The notes under the pieces were generated by a model that was not told the origin of the DNA, ran no database searches, and saw only the letters and a program-made list of their open reading frames with translations. Position numbers and translations under genes: made by a program. Shown here in pieces: positions 48,061 to 58,057 of a stretch of 63,199 nt of DNA. Source of the DNA: Enterovibrio nigricans DSM 22720 (GTDB lineage Bacteria > Pseudomonadota > Gammaproteobacteria > Enterobacterales > Vibrionaceae); assembly GCF_900167155.1 (NCBI RefSeq), contig NZ_FUXU01000020.1, positions 1 to 63,199 on the forward strand, given 5' to 3'. Each line of letters begins with the position of its first letter. Within the stretch, counting starts at the first letter, position 1.

Positions 48061-50196
48061 ATGAATCAATATTTAGCAATTACCTCCCGCGGCCTTGAGA
48101 ACCTGTTAGCAGAAGAACTAGAACAACTGGGTGCAAGCAGTGTTAAAGCCGTAAACGCCGGTGTGCGTTTTCGCGCGGATGAGAAAACCCTTTACACGTG
48201 CTGTTTATGGAGCCGCACGGCATCGCGTTTTATCCTCGTATTGAGTGAATTCGCTGTTCGCGATGACATGGACCTGTATCTTGGTGCTACGGCAATTAAC
48301 TGGCCCGAGTACTTTAGCGAAAATAAACGCATCGTCGTCGACTTTAATGGTACGAACAACGAGATCCGCAATAGCCAATACGGTGCGCTTAAAGTAAAAG
48401 ACGCGATTGTAGACCGTTTTGTAAAAGCCGATCTTGCGCGTCCAAGCATCGACAGGGAACAGCCTGATCTGCGTATTCATATGCGTCTTTCTAGAGAGCA
48501 AGGCTTGTTGGGTATCGATATGGTAGGCAGTGGCCTTCACCAACGTGGTTACCGTACAGAAGCAGGTGCTGCACCTCTACGTGAAACCAACGCGGCGGCA
48601 CTTGTGAAGAAAAGTGGCTGGACGTTTGATAAGCCATTGCTCGATCCGATGTGTGGTTCAGGCACGTTATTAATAGAAGCTGCAATGATGGCCGCGCAAG
48701 TAGCTCCGGGCCTTAAACGTAAACGTTGGGGTTTTGAATCGCTAAGATCTTTCAAACGCGAAGAGTGGATGGAAGTACATGCAGAAGTGACCTTTAAATC
48801 GAAGAAAGGGCCTGCCAAATGTGAGTCTCGTTTCTTCGGCTTCGACAATGACAGTCGAGTTCTAGAAACCGCAAAAGCGAATGCACGTCGTGCAGGTGTT
48901 GCCGATCTTATCCAGTTCGAACTTGCTGATGCAGCGGATTTGACTAAACCAGAAGGTTTTGAAGAGGGCGTCATTATTTGTAACCCGCCTTATGGCGAGC
49001 GTTTAGGTACAACGCCGGGTTTGATCGCGCTATACACCCAACTTGGCGTACAGCTTAAAACACAATTCAAAGGTTCAGTTGCGTCCATCTATTCTGGTTC
49101 CGATGAGTTGCTGAGCTGCTTGCGTATGCGAGCAGAAAGCACCTACAAGCTTCGAAACGGCGCGCTTGATTGTGTGATGAAGACTTATCAAATCACCGCT
49201 CGTGGTGAGGTGACAACGTCACTAGAAGGGCGTCAAGCACCTGTTGCGGATGTTGCACCAGAGTTTTCGAATCGTCTTCGCAAGAACATGAAGAAACTTG
49301 AGAAGTGGGCGAAACAGCAAGGCATTGAATGTTACCGTTTGTACGATGCAGACTTGCCTGAATATAACGTTGCGATTGACCGTTATGCTGAGCAAATCGT
49401 GATACAAGAATACGCGCCACCTAAAACTGTACCAGAAGAGAAAGCACGTCGTCGTTTATTGGATGTCGTTCGCGCAACAATTATGGTTACAGGTGTGAAT
49501 GCAAACAATGTTGTGCTGAAAACCCGTGAAAAACAAAAGGGCACGAGCCAATACCAAAAGCTGGGTGAAGCGAAACGTTTCATGCAAGTGCAAGAATACG
49601 GTGTTGAGCTTGAAGTTAACCTTCAGGATTACTTAGACACAGGTCTGTTCTTGGATCACCGTTATACCCGTAAGATGCTGGGTGAAAAAGCAAAAGGTAA
49701 GGATTTCCTTAACTTGTTTGCATATACAGGTACAGCGACTGTTCACGCGGCTGTTGGTGGCGCAAAATCAACGACGACGATTGATATGTCCAAAACCTAT
49801 CTGGCTTGGGCTGAACGCAATATGAAGCTGAATGGTAAGGAAGGGCGTCAGCATCAATTCATTCACGCAGACTGCCTGAAGTGGCTGTCAGAAGATAAGG
49901 GCCAGTACGACCTTATCTTTATCGATCCGCCGACTTTTTCTAACTCAAAACGTATGGAAGATACGTTTGACGTTCAGCGTGATCACATTAAGCTAATGGC
50001 AGATTTGAAACGTTTGCTTCGTCCAGATGGCGAGATTGTGTTTTCAAACAACAAGCGTCATTTCAAGATGGACATGGAAGAGCTGGATGCATTGGGCATG
50101 AAAGCTCAAAACATCACTAATCGCTCCATCCCTATGGACTTTGAACGCAACAAGCACATTCATAACTGTTGGATTATCACTCACAAGGAAGGTTAA
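48061..50196 (+). CDS. rlmKL: Bifunctional 23S rRNA methyltransferase RlmK/RlmL
   Basis: The 711-residue protein has an N-terminal THUMP domain ([20 protein letters not shown]), the RlmL methyltransferase with [14 protein letters not shown] and the catalytic NPPYGERLG (near residue 308), and the RlmK methyltransferase with [16 protein letters not shown] and [11 protein letters not shown] (near residue 621). It makes m2G2445 and m7G2069 of 23S rRNA. ATG 48061 is chosen by family comparison. Its stop overlaps the next ATG (TAATG), so it is coupled to the glutaredoxin-like gene. A perfect matS site lies inside at 49210. Confidence 0.95.
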   Translation: MNQYLAITSRGLENLLAEELEQLGASSVKAVNAGVRFRADEKTLYTCCLWSRTASRFILVLSEFAVRDDMDLYLGATAINWPEYFSENKRIVVDFNGTNNEIRNSQYGALKVKDAIVDRFVKADLARPSIDREQPDLRIHMRLSREQGLLGIDMVGSGLHQRGYRTEAGAAPLRETNAAALVKKSGWTFDKPLLDPMCGSGTLLIEAAMMAAQVAPGLKRKRWGFESLRSFKREEWMEVHAEVTFKSKKGPAKCESRFFGFDNDSRVLETAKANARRAGVADLIQFELADAADLTKPEGFEEGVIICNPPYGERLGTTPGLIALYTQLGVQLKTQFKGSVASIYSGSDELLSCLRMRAESTYKLRNGALDCVMKTYQITARGEVTTSLEGRQAPVADVAPEFSNRLRKNMKKLEKWAKQQGIECYRLYDADLPEYNVAIDRYAEQIVIQEYAPPKTVPEEKARRRLLDVVRATIMVTGVNANNVVLKTREKQKGTSQYQKLGEAKRFMQVQEYGVELEVNLQDYLDTGLFLDHRYTRKMLGEKAKGKDFLNLFAYTGTATVHAAVGGAKSTTTIDMSKTYLAWAERNMKLNGKEGRQHQFIHADCLKWLSEDKGQYDLIFIDPPTFSNSKRMEDTFDVQRDHIKLMADLKRLLRPDGEIVFSNNKRHFKMDMEELDALGMKAQNITNRSIPMDFERNKHIHNCWIITHKEG
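49210..49222. other. matS site (MatP-binding)
   Basis: GTGACAACGTCAC matches GTGACRNYGTCAC perfectly and is the reverse complement of the sites at 21326 and 56715. It is inside rlmKL. Confidence 0.75.
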
Positions 50197-50450
50197 TGGC
50201 CTTAGTCCTTTACAGCACGGAAGGCTGCCATCTTTGCGAAGATGCGAAGGCATTGTATGAAGCAGTGGGTAAAACCACTGCTATACACCTTGTAGACATT
50301 GCCTTCAATGACGAACTCTTCTCTCGTTACGGTGTCACAATCCCCGTACTTTCTCATCAAAATATAAGCGGCTCAGTTGTCGATGAACTGAGTTGGCCTT
50401 TTGATTATTCCGAATTAGAAACCTGGTTAGTGAAACATGGCATTAATTAA
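50196..50450 (+). CDS. Glutaredoxin-like protein (DUF836)
   Basis: The 84-residue thioredoxin-fold protein has the redox motif GCHLC at residues 10-14 (STEGCHLCEDAKAL), a cis-proline region TIPVLSHQN and a short C-terminal helix. It fits the glutaredoxin-like DUF836 family, proteins whose partner is not known. ATG 50196 overlaps the rlmKL stop, and its own end overlaps the start of uup by 14 bp, so rlmKL, this gene and uup form one operon. Confidence 0.85.
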   Translation: MALVLYSTEGCHLCEDAKALYEAVGKTTAIHLVDIAFNDELFSRYGVTIPVLSHQNISGSVVDELSWPFDYSELETWLVKHGIN

Positions 50451-52356
50451 TATCACCAACGCACAATTGGCGTACGGAGATAACCCTCTTCTCGATCATG
50501 CAGAATTTGTACTTCAACCTGGCGAGCGTGTCTGTCTTGTAGGGCGAAATGGCGCAGGTAAATCAACGATGATGAAAGTCATCCATGGCACCGTACAACT
50601 GGACGATGGAAGTATTACCCGTCAACAAGATCTGAAAGTGTCGCGCTTGGAGCAGGATCCTCCACGGGATGCAGCCGGTACGGTTGTCGATTACGTCGCA
50701 GAGGGGCTTGCTCAAGTCGGCGCCCAGCTGAAAGAGTACCATGAGCTATTGGCCGTGATTGAAACGGACCCTAGTGAGAAGAACATCAATCGTCTTGCTC
50801 GCGTTCAAGAGCAATTAGACCACTCTGGTGCTTGGCGTTTTGAAAACCAGCTGACGATGGTCTTGGATGCGTTAAAGTTGGATGGCAACAAACAGCTATC
50901 TGAACTGTCTGGTGGTTGGCAGCGTAAAGCGGCCCTTGCCCGTGCATTGGTATGTGAACCAGATGTACTTCTGCTTGACGAACCTACAAACCATTTAGAT
51001 GTTGCTACCATCCTTTGGCTGGAAACCTTCTTGAAGGATTTCAAAGGTGCCATCATCTTCATTTCGCACGACCGTGCATTTATTCGTTCTATGGCAACAC
51101 GTATCGTCGACTTAGATCGCGGAAAGTTGTCGTCATGGCCAGGTGATTATGAGAAGTACCTGGAAGGTAAAGAAGAGATGCTGCGTGTTGAAGCGGAGCA
51201 AAATGCAGAATTTGATAAGAAACTGGCTCAAGAAGAAACGTGGATCCGTCAGGGTATCAAAGCACGTCGTACGCGTAATGAAGGTCGTGTTCGCGCCTTG
51301 AAACAGCTTCGTAGGGAGCGCTCCGATCGCATCGATGTGATGGGCAATGCCAACATCCTTCTTGATGAAGCGGTGAAATCCGGAAAAATTGTTTTTGAAG
51401 CAGAGGATATTAGCTATCAGTGGGATGGCAAGTCACTGATTAATGATTTCAGTTTTAATGTCATGCGTGGTGATCGTATTGCATTGGTTGGACCAAATGG
51501 CTGTGGTAAAAGTACACTGCTGAAATTAATGCTAGAACAACTTCAGCCACAATCAGGCAATTTCCATGTCGGAACCAAACTTGAAGTGGCCTACTTTGAC
51601 CAGTACCGCGAAAAGTTGGACCCTGAAAAAACAGTGGTTGATAACTTGGCGGAGGGCAAGCTTGAGGTAGAAGTAGGTGGCCGTAAGCGCCATGTACTTG
51701 GTTATTTACAAGATTTCTTGTTCCATCCTCGTCGTGCGCGTACACCTGTCAAAGCTCTTTCGGGTGGCGAGAAAAACCGCCTGTTGTTGGCTCGTCTTTT
51801 CCTGAAACCGTGTAACCTTCTTGTTCTTGATGAACCAACGAATGATTTGGATATCGAAACGTTGGAACTTTTAGAAGAATTGCTTGCCAACTATCAGGGT
51901 ACTTTGTTGTTAGTGAGTCACGATCGACAGTTTGTTGACAATACAGTAACGCACAGTTGGATTTTTGAAGGTGACGGTCTTATTCGTAAATTTGTTGGTG
52001 GTTATCACGATGCAATGCAGCAACGTGAAAATTACATAAAGACAATAGAAGTGGAAAGCCCTAAACCGAAAGAAATACCGCAAGTAGAAGAGCCTAAAAA
52101 ACAAGCGAACAGCAATAAATCAGGCAAAAAACTGTCTTATAAGTTGCAAAGAGAGCTTGAAGCCCTTCCACAGCAGATTGAAAACTTAGAAAATACAATC
52201 GCGCAATTACAGGAATCGGTGAACGATCCTGCGTTCTTCCAGAAAAGCAACGAAGAGACGCAATCTGTTCTGCAGAAACTGAGTGAAGCTGAAGCAGAAC
52301 TGGATACCACGTTTGAGCGCTGGGAAGAACTCGAAGAAATGCAAAAGGAATCGTAA
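50437..52356 (+). CDS. uup: ABC-F family ATPase Uup
   Basis: The 639-residue cytoplasmic ABC-F protein has two nucleotide-binding domains: GRNGAGKST, LSGGWQRKAALARAL, LLLDEPTNHLD, then GPNGCGKST, LSGGEKNRLLLARL, LVLDEPTNDLD. A P-site tRNA-interaction motif type linker joins them. The C-terminus is a charged coiled coil (about residues 560-635), the DNA-binding domain of Uup. In E. coli Uup lowers precise excision of transposons and acts on stalled ribosomes and branched DNA. It is coupled at both ends (14-bp overlap upstream, TAATG with the next gene). Confidence 0.95.
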   Translation: MALINITNAQLAYGDNPLLDHAEFVLQPGERVCLVGRNGAGKSTMMKVIHGTVQLDDGSITRQQDLKVSRLEQDPPRDAAGTVVDYVAEGLAQVGAQLKEYHELLAVIETDPSEKNINRLARVQEQLDHSGAWRFENQLTMVLDALKLDGNKQLSELSGGWQRKAALARALVCEPDVLLLDEPTNHLDVATILWLETFLKDFKGAIIFISHDRAFIRSMATRIVDLDRGKLSSWPGDYEKYLEGKEEMLRVEAEQNAEFDKKLAQEETWIRQGIKARRTRNEGRVRALKQLRRERSDRIDVMGNANILLDEAVKSGKIVFEAEDISYQWDGKSLINDFSFNVMRGDRIALVGPNGCGKSTLLKLMLEQLQPQSGNFHVGTKLEVAYFDQYREKLDPEKTVVDNLAEGKLEVEVGGRKRHVLGYLQDFLFHPRRARTPVKALSGGEKNRLLLARLFLKPCNLLVLDEPTNDLDIETLELLEELLANYQGTLLLVSHDRQFVDNTVTHSWIFEGDGLIRKFVGGYHDAMQQRENYIKTIEVESPKPKEIPQVEEPKKQANSNKSGKKLSYKLQRELEALPQQIENLENTIAQLQESVNDPAFFQKSNEETQSVLQKLSEAEAELDTTFERWEELEEMQKES

Positions 52357-54242
52357 TGCAGTTCAATACATTCAAATTATCAGCGATCGCTTTGGCGGTC
52401 GCTAGCTTGCCAACAATTGCCAATGCCGCGGTATATTCCGTTGAAAGGGCAGATACTGTGGTAGGCACATCTAGCACGGAGTCTTCAAAAGCCACGGCTA
52501 TTTCTCCTGACTCCTCTAAAGTGGGTTATGAAGTGTTATCAGGTCCAGAGGGCATTGATTACTCTCAAGAGTTACCGTTCTATATAGATAACGAACACTT
52601 CATTAATAGCTGGAATGACCTAAATAGTTATTGTGACGATAATCTTGGGTACGCAACATGTGGTAACTGGGCGGATGAGCAATGGTATGGTCTTAAACCT
52701 TCAGGCGAAATCTGCGATAGTCAAGATTATGATGCTAATGTTTGCCAAGGCGGCTTGAAGTCAGAGATCGAGGCTTGGGATGATGGCTACACCAGCAATA
52801 GTAAGGCGTATACAGCCGCAAGAGTTAACCCATTTGGTATAAATGGTGTATCAACCCCTCCAACGGGCACAAAAATTGAAAACTCTACTAATGTAATCAT
52901 CAATGAAGTTGATGATTCAGGGAATGTTGTTGGAGTATCAAGCAGTCCATACTATAAAGATTTGCATTACGCTCGCGCATTTAAGATTCGTGGGTTTAAT
53001 GGAAGTACTGAATTATTGCCGCCAAGTGCGATCAGCACCGTGATTACTACCATTGGTCAAACGAATGCAAGTGGAGCAATTTCTCTTGATCCTCTTGGTG
53101 GTATCTTTGTTGGTGAAACACTGACATTTGGCTCTGCGTCGGTGGCCAATATGGTGGATCCGGCTGACAGTAACACCTGGCCTGAAGACGTAAACGTTAA
53201 TTTGTCAACGTGCTCAACTACTGCAAGTTATGATAATCAAGCCTGTCAATACTTTCAATTTGCCAATCAGGCGTCTGCCTGGGTTACAAATTTCAGTGAC
53301 CCATCCAATGCTAGAGCAATCACAAACTTTCCAAATGGTACGTATCGTAGTGGCGACGAAACAGCACAGGCATCAGTTCAAGGTGCATCATTCGTAAACT
53401 CTGCGACTTCACCAACTTTAGTCGGTTTCAGTACGTATGAAAGGAATGGTTTTTTCACTCGTGCCGTTAAATTTACCCCCATTGCTGACTTTAACAATTG
53501 TTTGACTGCTCTGGGCAATGGTACGGCAACTCAAAACTGTTGGACAATGGATTTGATTCCAGGCATTGATATTCGAAATGGAAATAATGACCTTGTATAC
53601 AGTTACACGATAGCAACTGATATCAATGATAATGGTAATGCCATTGGTGTGGTAAAGAATTACAATGCACAAAATGGCTCTTACGCGGAAAATGTATTTG
53701 TCAACAAGGACTCCACAACGACTGTTCTTGGTTCATCTCAAAGCAATTTGTTTTTCTACGGTTACAACGCAACAGCTGCAAGTATCAACAATGAAAATGA
53801 ATTGGTTGGTAAAGTTGATGTTGAAAACGTTCAGGATCGTATACGTAGACAACGTGGATACATCTATTTGAATGACAATGCGCAGTATCTAGCTACAACG
53901 TTTAACAATACGCGCGGCTGGCTTCTGGATGACCTGACGAACGACGGTAATGCTTTTGGTGAAGCGAACAAATACCGTATAGCAGAAGCTTTTGATATCA
54001 ACGACAAAGGTGATATTGCAGCTTCGGCCTTCTATTGCTCTGCGGGCTATAGCTCTACAGCGCAAAATGCTTTGTGCAGTGTTACAGAAGAGCTGGTGGC
54101 GGTGAAATTGACCCGTAATAACAGCGGTTCCATTACGCCACGTACCGAAATCAACGAGCCAGTTAAACGCAGCGGAGCTAGCTTTGGTCTCGTAGGCCTT
54201 GGTTTACTTATCTTGGGTGGATTGTGGCGTCGTAAAAAGTAA
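52356..54242 (+). CDS. DUF3466 family secreted protein with GlyGly-CTERM-like tail
   Basis: The 628-residue protein has a signal peptide (LSAIALAVASLPTIANA), a long beta-rich domain with repeated phrases such as AYTAARVNPFGINGV and ATDINDNGNAIGV (HAF/DUF3466-type repeats), and a C-terminal tail SGASFGLVGLGLLILGG ending WRRKK. That tail fits the GlyGly-CTERM signal processed by rhombosortase, which leads to surface or type II export in vibrios. The ATG overlaps the uup stop, so it is translated from the same mRNA. In Vibrio genomes a DUF3466 protein sits here between uup and rmf. Function unknown. Confidence 0.82.
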   Translation: MQFNTFKLSAIALAVASLPTIANAAVYSVERADTVVGTSSTESSKATAISPDSSKVGYEVLSGPEGIDYSQELPFYIDNEHFINSWNDLNSYCDDNLGYATCGNWADEQWYGLKPSGEICDSQDYDANVCQGGLKSEIEAWDDGYTSNSKAYTAARVNPFGINGVSTPPTGTKIENSTNVIINEVDDSGNVVGVSSSPYYKDLHYARAFKIRGFNGSTELLPPSAISTVITTIGQTNASGAISLDPLGGIFVGETLTFGSASVANMVDPADSNTWPEDVNVNLSTCSTTASYDNQACQYFQFANQASAWVTNFSDPSNARAITNFPNGTYRSGDETAQASVQGASFVNSATSPTLVGFSTYERNGFFTRAVKFTPIADFNNCLTALGNGTATQNCWTMDLIPGIDIRNGNNDLVYSYTIATDINDNGNAIGVVKNYNAQNGSYAENVFVNKDSTTTVLGSSQSNLFFYGYNATAASINNENELVGKVDVENVQDRIRRQRGYIYLNDNAQYLATTFNNTRGWLLDDLTNDGNAFGEANKYRIAEAFDINDKGDIAASAFYCSAGYSSTAQNALCSVTEELVAVKLTRNNSGSITPRTEINEPVKRSGASFGLVGLGLLILGGLWRRKK

Positions 54243-54407
54243 GGCTCATTTTTGGCTCATCTTCACAAATTTTTAGCGGATGGGCCATTTCTCTCTTGAT
54301 TAATTTTCGACCATGTTTGACTCTTAATAAGTGCGGTTCATAAAAGATCAACTTGAATGAAACTGCACGGTAAAGAATCATCCACCTAAGGATAAGAGGG
54401 CGGAAAT

Positions 54408-54578
54408 ATGAAGAGACAGAAGCGAGATCGTTTAGAGCGAGCACAGGCGAAAGGCTATCAAGCTGGTATGAGCGGTCGATCCTCTGAAACATGTCCCTAT
54501 CAAGCCACGGACGCGCGAAGCCAATGGCTAGGAGGCTGGCGCGATGGCCGAGATACTAAAGCCACATCCATGAAGTGA
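54408..54578 (+). CDS. rmf: Ribosome modulation factor
   Basis: The 56-residue basic protein begins MKRQKRDRLERAQAKGYQAG and contains GMSGRSSETCPYQ and QWLGGWRDGRD, matching Rmf throughout. It dimerises 70S ribosomes into inactive 100S particles in stationary phase. A GGCGGAA site precedes the start and a terminator follows. The uup-...-rmf / fabA order is as in E. coli, without pqiABC. Confidence 0.95.
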   Translation: MKRQKRDRLERAQAKGYQAGMSGRSSETCPYQATDARSQWLGGWRDGRDTKATSMK

Positions 54579-54604
54579 TCCCATCTTTCCAAACTATTAA
54601 CGTT

Positions 54605-54624
54605 AAGCCCCGAAAGGGGCTTTT
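54605..54624 (+). terminator. Rho-independent terminator of rmf
   Basis: AAGCCCC-GAAA-GGGGCTT then TT, 26 bp after the rmf stop. Confidence 0.85.
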
Positions 54625-54742
54625 ACATGCCCACTTAATGCACTATAACTGTATTTTTTGTGCTCAATTTTGTTTTTATACTGCTTTTGTATACTCGTAT
54701 CTAAGGGCGATGAAAGCGAGGGAGGACAGCGAAAACTCGCAG

Positions 54743-54771
54743 GCGAAAAAAAACCGCCAAAATGGCGGTTT
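54743..54771 (-). terminator. Rho-independent terminator of fabA
   Basis: AAACCGCCA and TGGCGGTTT with a 3-base loop, followed on the minus strand by eight Ts. Confidence 0.9.
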
Positions 54772-54789
54772 CATTGAAATAGACTTTCT

Positions 54790-55302
54790 TTAGAAAGAAG
54801 ATGTGTCTTTGAAAAGACCCACTTTTAGGTCTTTCGCTACGTAGATCTCTTTACCGTCTACTAGCACTCGACCATCCGCTAAGCCCATCACCAATTTACG
54901 GTTAATAACGCGCTTCATTTGGATTTCATAAGTCACTTTCTTCGCCGTTGGCAGAATCTGACCCGTGAACTTAACTTCACCAACACCCAGAGCGCGTCCT
55001 TTGCCTTCGCCGCCCATCCAACCTAGGAAGAAACCAACGAGTTGCCACATAGCATCTAAGCCGAGACAGCCTGGCATTACTGGGTCACCTGGGAAGTGGC
55101 AATCAAAAAACCATAGGTCAGGAGTGATGTCCAACTCAGCGATGATAAAACCTTTATCAAAATCACCACCTTCATCTTTGATCTCCGCAATGCGGTCCAT
55201 CATAAGCATATTAGGGGCTGGAAGTTGAGGACGACCTGGTCCAAAAAGCTCTCCTTGGCTTGAAGCTAATAGGTCGTCTCTGTCGTATGAGTGGCGTTTC
55301 AT
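54790..55302 (-). CDS. fabA: 3-hydroxydecanoyl-ACP dehydratase/isomerase
   Basis: The 170-residue hotdog-fold enzyme has the catalytic His in [13 protein letters not shown] (residue 69) and Asp in LGLDAMWQ (residue 83), as in E. coli FabA. It dehydrates 3-hydroxydecanoyl-ACP and isomerises trans-2 to cis-3-decenoyl-ACP, the branch point of unsaturated fatty acid synthesis. ATG 55302 ([11 protein letters not shown]) has AGGAG upstream. A 20-bp FabR-type palindrome lies 39 bp ahead of the start. The Lon-like ycbZ is immediately upstream, as in E. coli. Confidence 0.96.
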   Translation of the reverse strand: MKRHSYDRDDLLASSQGELFGPGRPQLPAPNMLMMDRIAEIKDEGGDFDKGFIIAELDITPDLWFFDCHFPGDPVMPGCLGLDAMWQLVGFFLGWMGGEGKGRALGVGEVKFTGQILPTAKKVTYEIQMKRVINRKLVMGLADGRVLVDGKEIYVAKDLKVGLFKDTSSF

Positions 55303-55340
55303 TAGTATTATACTGCTCCTGCGAAAAGATAGGAGCAGAT

Positions 55341-55360
55341 TAGCGTACACGTGTACGCTA
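55341..55360. promoter_or_regulatory. FabR-type operator of fabA
   Basis: TAGCGTACACGTGTACGCTA is a perfect 20-bp palindrome just upstream of fabA. It fits the FabR operator of E. coli fabA and fabB (AGCGTACA..TGTACGCT). It predicts repression of fabA by FabR in response to unsaturated acyl thioesters. Confidence 0.85.
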
Positions 55361-55371
55361 AACAACTCGGA

Positions 55372-57075
55372 TCAGTGGTGGTTTAACCAGTTTTTAAGCT
55401 TATTTATTAAGGATGTGTGACGATGCTCACCGTGGTGAAAAATATCAATTCTGTTCGCAATTTTATCCAGTAGCGTTTCTGTCTCGTTTTCTTCGTCACC
55501 ACTGAAAGGTAGCCCAGTGATCAGTGGGAAAGCTTCCTCTACGTGTTCTACGGCCCATATGTGGAACTTGCCGTCACGCATTGCATTTGCCACATCTTTG
55601 TTTAAACAAAGGGCATCCAGATTCGTGTTTGGCAAGATAACACCTTGCTCGCCAGTTAAACCTCGGTGTTCACAAATGTGGTAAAAGCCTTCGATTTTTT
55701 CATTAATACCACCCACAGCTTGAACGCGGCCAAATTGGTCAACAGCACCTGTAATCGCGATGCTTTGATTAATGGGTGTTTGAGAAAGAGCACTGACGAA
55801 AGCGCAGAGCTCCGCGAGGGATGCACTGTCGCCATCTACTTCACAATAGGACTGCTCAAACACAATGGAGGCGGAATAAGGCAATGGCTCATCTAAGTCG
55901 AGCGCGGCACTGACAAACGCCTGCATGATCATCATGCCTTTTGCGTGAATGTTACCGGCCAGTTCTGCTTTGCGTTCCACATCTGAAATATCGCCATCAC
56001 CAAAATGAACAACACAAGAGATACGTGCAGGCTCGCCATATGCCATAGGGTGGCCTGGCATTTCAATGACGGTTAGGCCGTTAACCTGACCGATATGTTC
56101 ACCACGGGTATCAATGAAGACTTGTCCTTTATGAATGTCATCTACAGCGCGTAATGGCAGATAGGATTCACGGTAGTACTTTGCATCAATTGCAGTTTGT
56201 ACATCTTCGTCCGTAATTTCTGATCCTGAAGCGTGAAAATCAGCCTCTCGTAACAGGCTTTGAATCCACAGAGGGCAAAGTGGCATACGCGACTGATCTT
56301 CGCTGTAACGGGCGCCCGCCTGCATAAAGCGTTTTGCTGCTCCGGAAGTCAGTGGTTTAACGCGATAACGTTCTTGGAAGCCTTTTAGGACTGACAGATA
56401 GCTTTCCGCTGTTTCGTCAGTAAGATAAATGTCTTGCTCGTATTCTGTATAAATCGCAAGTTTGTGTAGTTCAGGCTCGCCAGACTCAAAGTCAGCCATT
56501 AGCGAACGATCGCCTAGGATAATAACGCGTACTGAAACGGTTTCAGGCTCGGGCAACTCGCAGTAGACGTCCGGTTTCGCGCTTTTCCAAGGAAGTGTGT
56601 TTGTGGATAAAACCGACTTTAAACGGCTCCACATATTTGGATGGCTTACAATAGACGTTAACGATATTAGCAAGACGCCACCGTTGGCTTTGTGAAGAAG
56701 GCCTTCGGCTTTGCGTGACGTTGTCACATCATCTTTGTTGGGATAAACTGTGCCAAATAGTTGTATCTCATCAACAAGTTCGGCTTCAACAACCGGCATG
56801 TTCGACGAGGATGTGCAGTCGTCGACAACAGATTTTAGAATTGAAAAGTAATCTGCAACGTCTGGTGCGGTAACGAGAAGCAAACGGGGGAAGTGATGTT
56901 CGTGAACCAATCGCTGAACACTGTTTATCAAGCGTGGTTGTATCGCGCACGGAAAAGCTGATTTCAATGAAGCGTAATTTTCAATGTGCTGCTCAACGTG
57001 AGAAAACTGAGGAACAACGGACTGCCAGGATACTTCTTGCATACGTTTGGGATTCAACTTTGTATTAATCGTCAT
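55372..57075 (-). CDS. ycbZ: Lon-like protease YcbZ (LonB-type)
   Basis: The protein of about 567 residues is a Lon-family protease with an eroded AAA region (VSHPNMWSRLKSVLSTNTL) and an active proteolytic domain: EVDGDSASLAELCAFV with the catalytic Ser near residue 415 and GGINEKIEGFYHI with the Lys near residue 460. ATG 57075 gives MTINTKLNPKRM, similar to the E. coli YcbZ start. Substrates are unknown. It is divergent from matP, and fabA follows 69 bp downstream. A perfect matS site lies inside at 56715. Confidence 0.9.
   Translation of the reverse strand: MTINTKLNPKRMQEVSWQSVVPQFSHVEQHIENYASLKSAFPCAIQPRLINSVQRLVHEHHFPRLLLVTAPDVADYFSILKSVVDDCTSSSNMPVVEAELVDEIQLFGTVYPNKDDVTTSRKAEGLLHKANGGVLLISLTSIVSHPNMWSRLKSVLSTNTLPWKSAKPDVYCELPEPETVSVRVIILGDRSLMADFESGEPELHKLAIYTEYEQDIYLTDETAESYLSVLKGFQERYRVKPLTSGAAKRFMQAGARYSEDQSRMPLCPLWIQSLLREADFHASGSEITDEDVQTAIDAKYYRESYLPLRAVDDIHKGQVFIDTRGEHIGQVNGLTVIEMPGHPMAYGEPARISCVVHFGDGDISDVERKAELAGNIHAKGMMIMQAFVSAALDLDEPLPYSASIVFEQSYCEVDGDSASLAELCAFVSALSQTPINQSIAITGAVDQFGRVQAVGGINEKIEGFYHICEHRGLTGEQGVILPNTNLDALCLNKDVANAMRDGKFHIWAVEHVEEAFPLITGLPFSGDEENETETLLDKIANRIDIFHHGEHRHTSLINKLKNWLNHH
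56715..56727. other. matS site (MatP-binding)
   Basis: GTGACGTTGTCAC, identical to the site at 21326, inside ycbZ and only about 580 bp from matP. Confidence 0.75.
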
Positions 57076-57306
57076 TGCCGCAAGTATAAAGGAATCTGTA
57101 GTTTCAAAATAGCGAAGATAAACACCTGTAAGAAATCGGGAAACATTTGGGCGAGAAAGTGCACTCATCAGCGTCACGAATTCGAGGTAAAAGGATCAGT
57201 GATCGCAATATTACCCCTTCGCGGTTTGATTAAAATATCATCTACTGTTACGCTGTAACTGTATTTCAATGTGTATTTGGCTCTTAACAATAACAATCGA
57301 GTTATT

Positions 57307-57756
57307 ATGAAATATCAACAACTTGAAAATTTGGAAGCGGGTTGGAAATGGACCTACCTGGTTAAAAAGCATAAAGAAGGCTTTAACGTCACTTGTTATG
57401 TGGATACCAGTGAGATAGATGCGTCAGTGAAGGCTCTATTAGCATTAGAGCATGAGCCGACAAAGGTTATCGAATGGATTCAAGAAAACATGTCGCCAGC
57501 TCTGGATGTGAAGTTAAAGCAAGCGATTCGTGCTAAACGTAAGCGTCATTTTAATGCGGAGCAAGAACATACGCGCAAAAAGTCTATCGACCTTGATTTC
57601 CGTGTGTGGGAAAAGCTATCAAGTAAGGCTCAAGATCTTGATGCAACGCTTTCAGACACCATCGAGTATTTGCTGTCGGAAGCTAACCGCTCTAAAAACG
57701 CGAACAAAAAAGTCGATGCGCTGAAAAAAGATCTTAGTAGTTTGTTAGATTTGTAA
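57307..57756 (+). CDS. matP: Macrodomain Ter protein MatP
   Basis: The 149-residue protein matches MatP over its length: MKYQQLENLEAGWKWTYLVKKH, a central helical bundle, RKKSIDLDFRVWEKLSSKAQ (ribbon-helix-helix DNA-binding segment) and a C-terminal coiled coil. MatP binds matS sites to organise the chromosome terminus and links it to the divisome through ZapB. ATG 57307 is chosen over upstream non-ATG codons. It heads a three-gene operon: DUF3634-like (10 bp later) and a PPC-domain protein (overlapping ATGA). matP beside ycbZ is as in E. coli. Confidence 0.95.
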   Translation: MKYQQLENLEAGWKWTYLVKKHKEGFNVTCYVDTSEIDASVKALLALEHEPTKVIEWIQENMSPALDVKLKQAIRAKRKRHFNAEQEHTRKKSIDLDFRVWEKLSSKAQDLDATLSDTIEYLLSEANRSKNANKKVDALKKDLSSLLDL

Positions 57757-57766
57757 GGTAAAGAGT

Positions 57767-58057
57767 ATGGAGTACTTTCTTTTAGCCAGTTTTATTGCGC
57801 TATTCGTCTTTATCGCCATCGATCGACCCATTGTATTTATCCAGTTTAAAGATGGTGAACTCGTTAAGAAAAAAGGAAAGATCCCACATGGCTTTCTTAA
57901 CGATTGTACAGAGATAAGCAAGCGAACACCGTTCAGTGGCACGATCAAGGTTTACAGAAATCGGTTCAATCCTGCCAAGCTTGTGTTGTCGAAAAGTATC
58001 GATCACAAAGTACAGCAGCGAATCAAGAATGCATTTCCGCACAAGTCTTTCAAATGA
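57767..58057 (+). CDS. Small membrane-anchored DUF3634-like protein
   Basis: The 96-residue protein has an N-terminal membrane helix (FLLASFIALFVFIAIDRP) and a small basic cytoplasmic domain with GKIPHGFLNDCTEI, TIKVYRNRFNPAKLVLSKSI and VQQRIKNAFPHKSFK. It matches the Vibrionaceae DUF3634 family as far as I recall; no function is known. A position just after matP suggests co-transcription. The next ATG overlaps its stop. Confidence 0.78.
   Translation: MEYFLLASFIALFVFIAIDRPIVFIQFKDGELVKKKGKIPHGFLNDCTEISKRTPFSGTIKVYRNRFNPAKLVLSKSIDHKVQQRIKNAFPHKSFK

Noticed and set aside
57904-58053. N-terminal extension of the PPC-domain protein
   Set aside because: It overlaps the DUF3634-like gene, is not similar to PPC proteins, and ATG 58054 overlaps the preceding stop as a coupled start.
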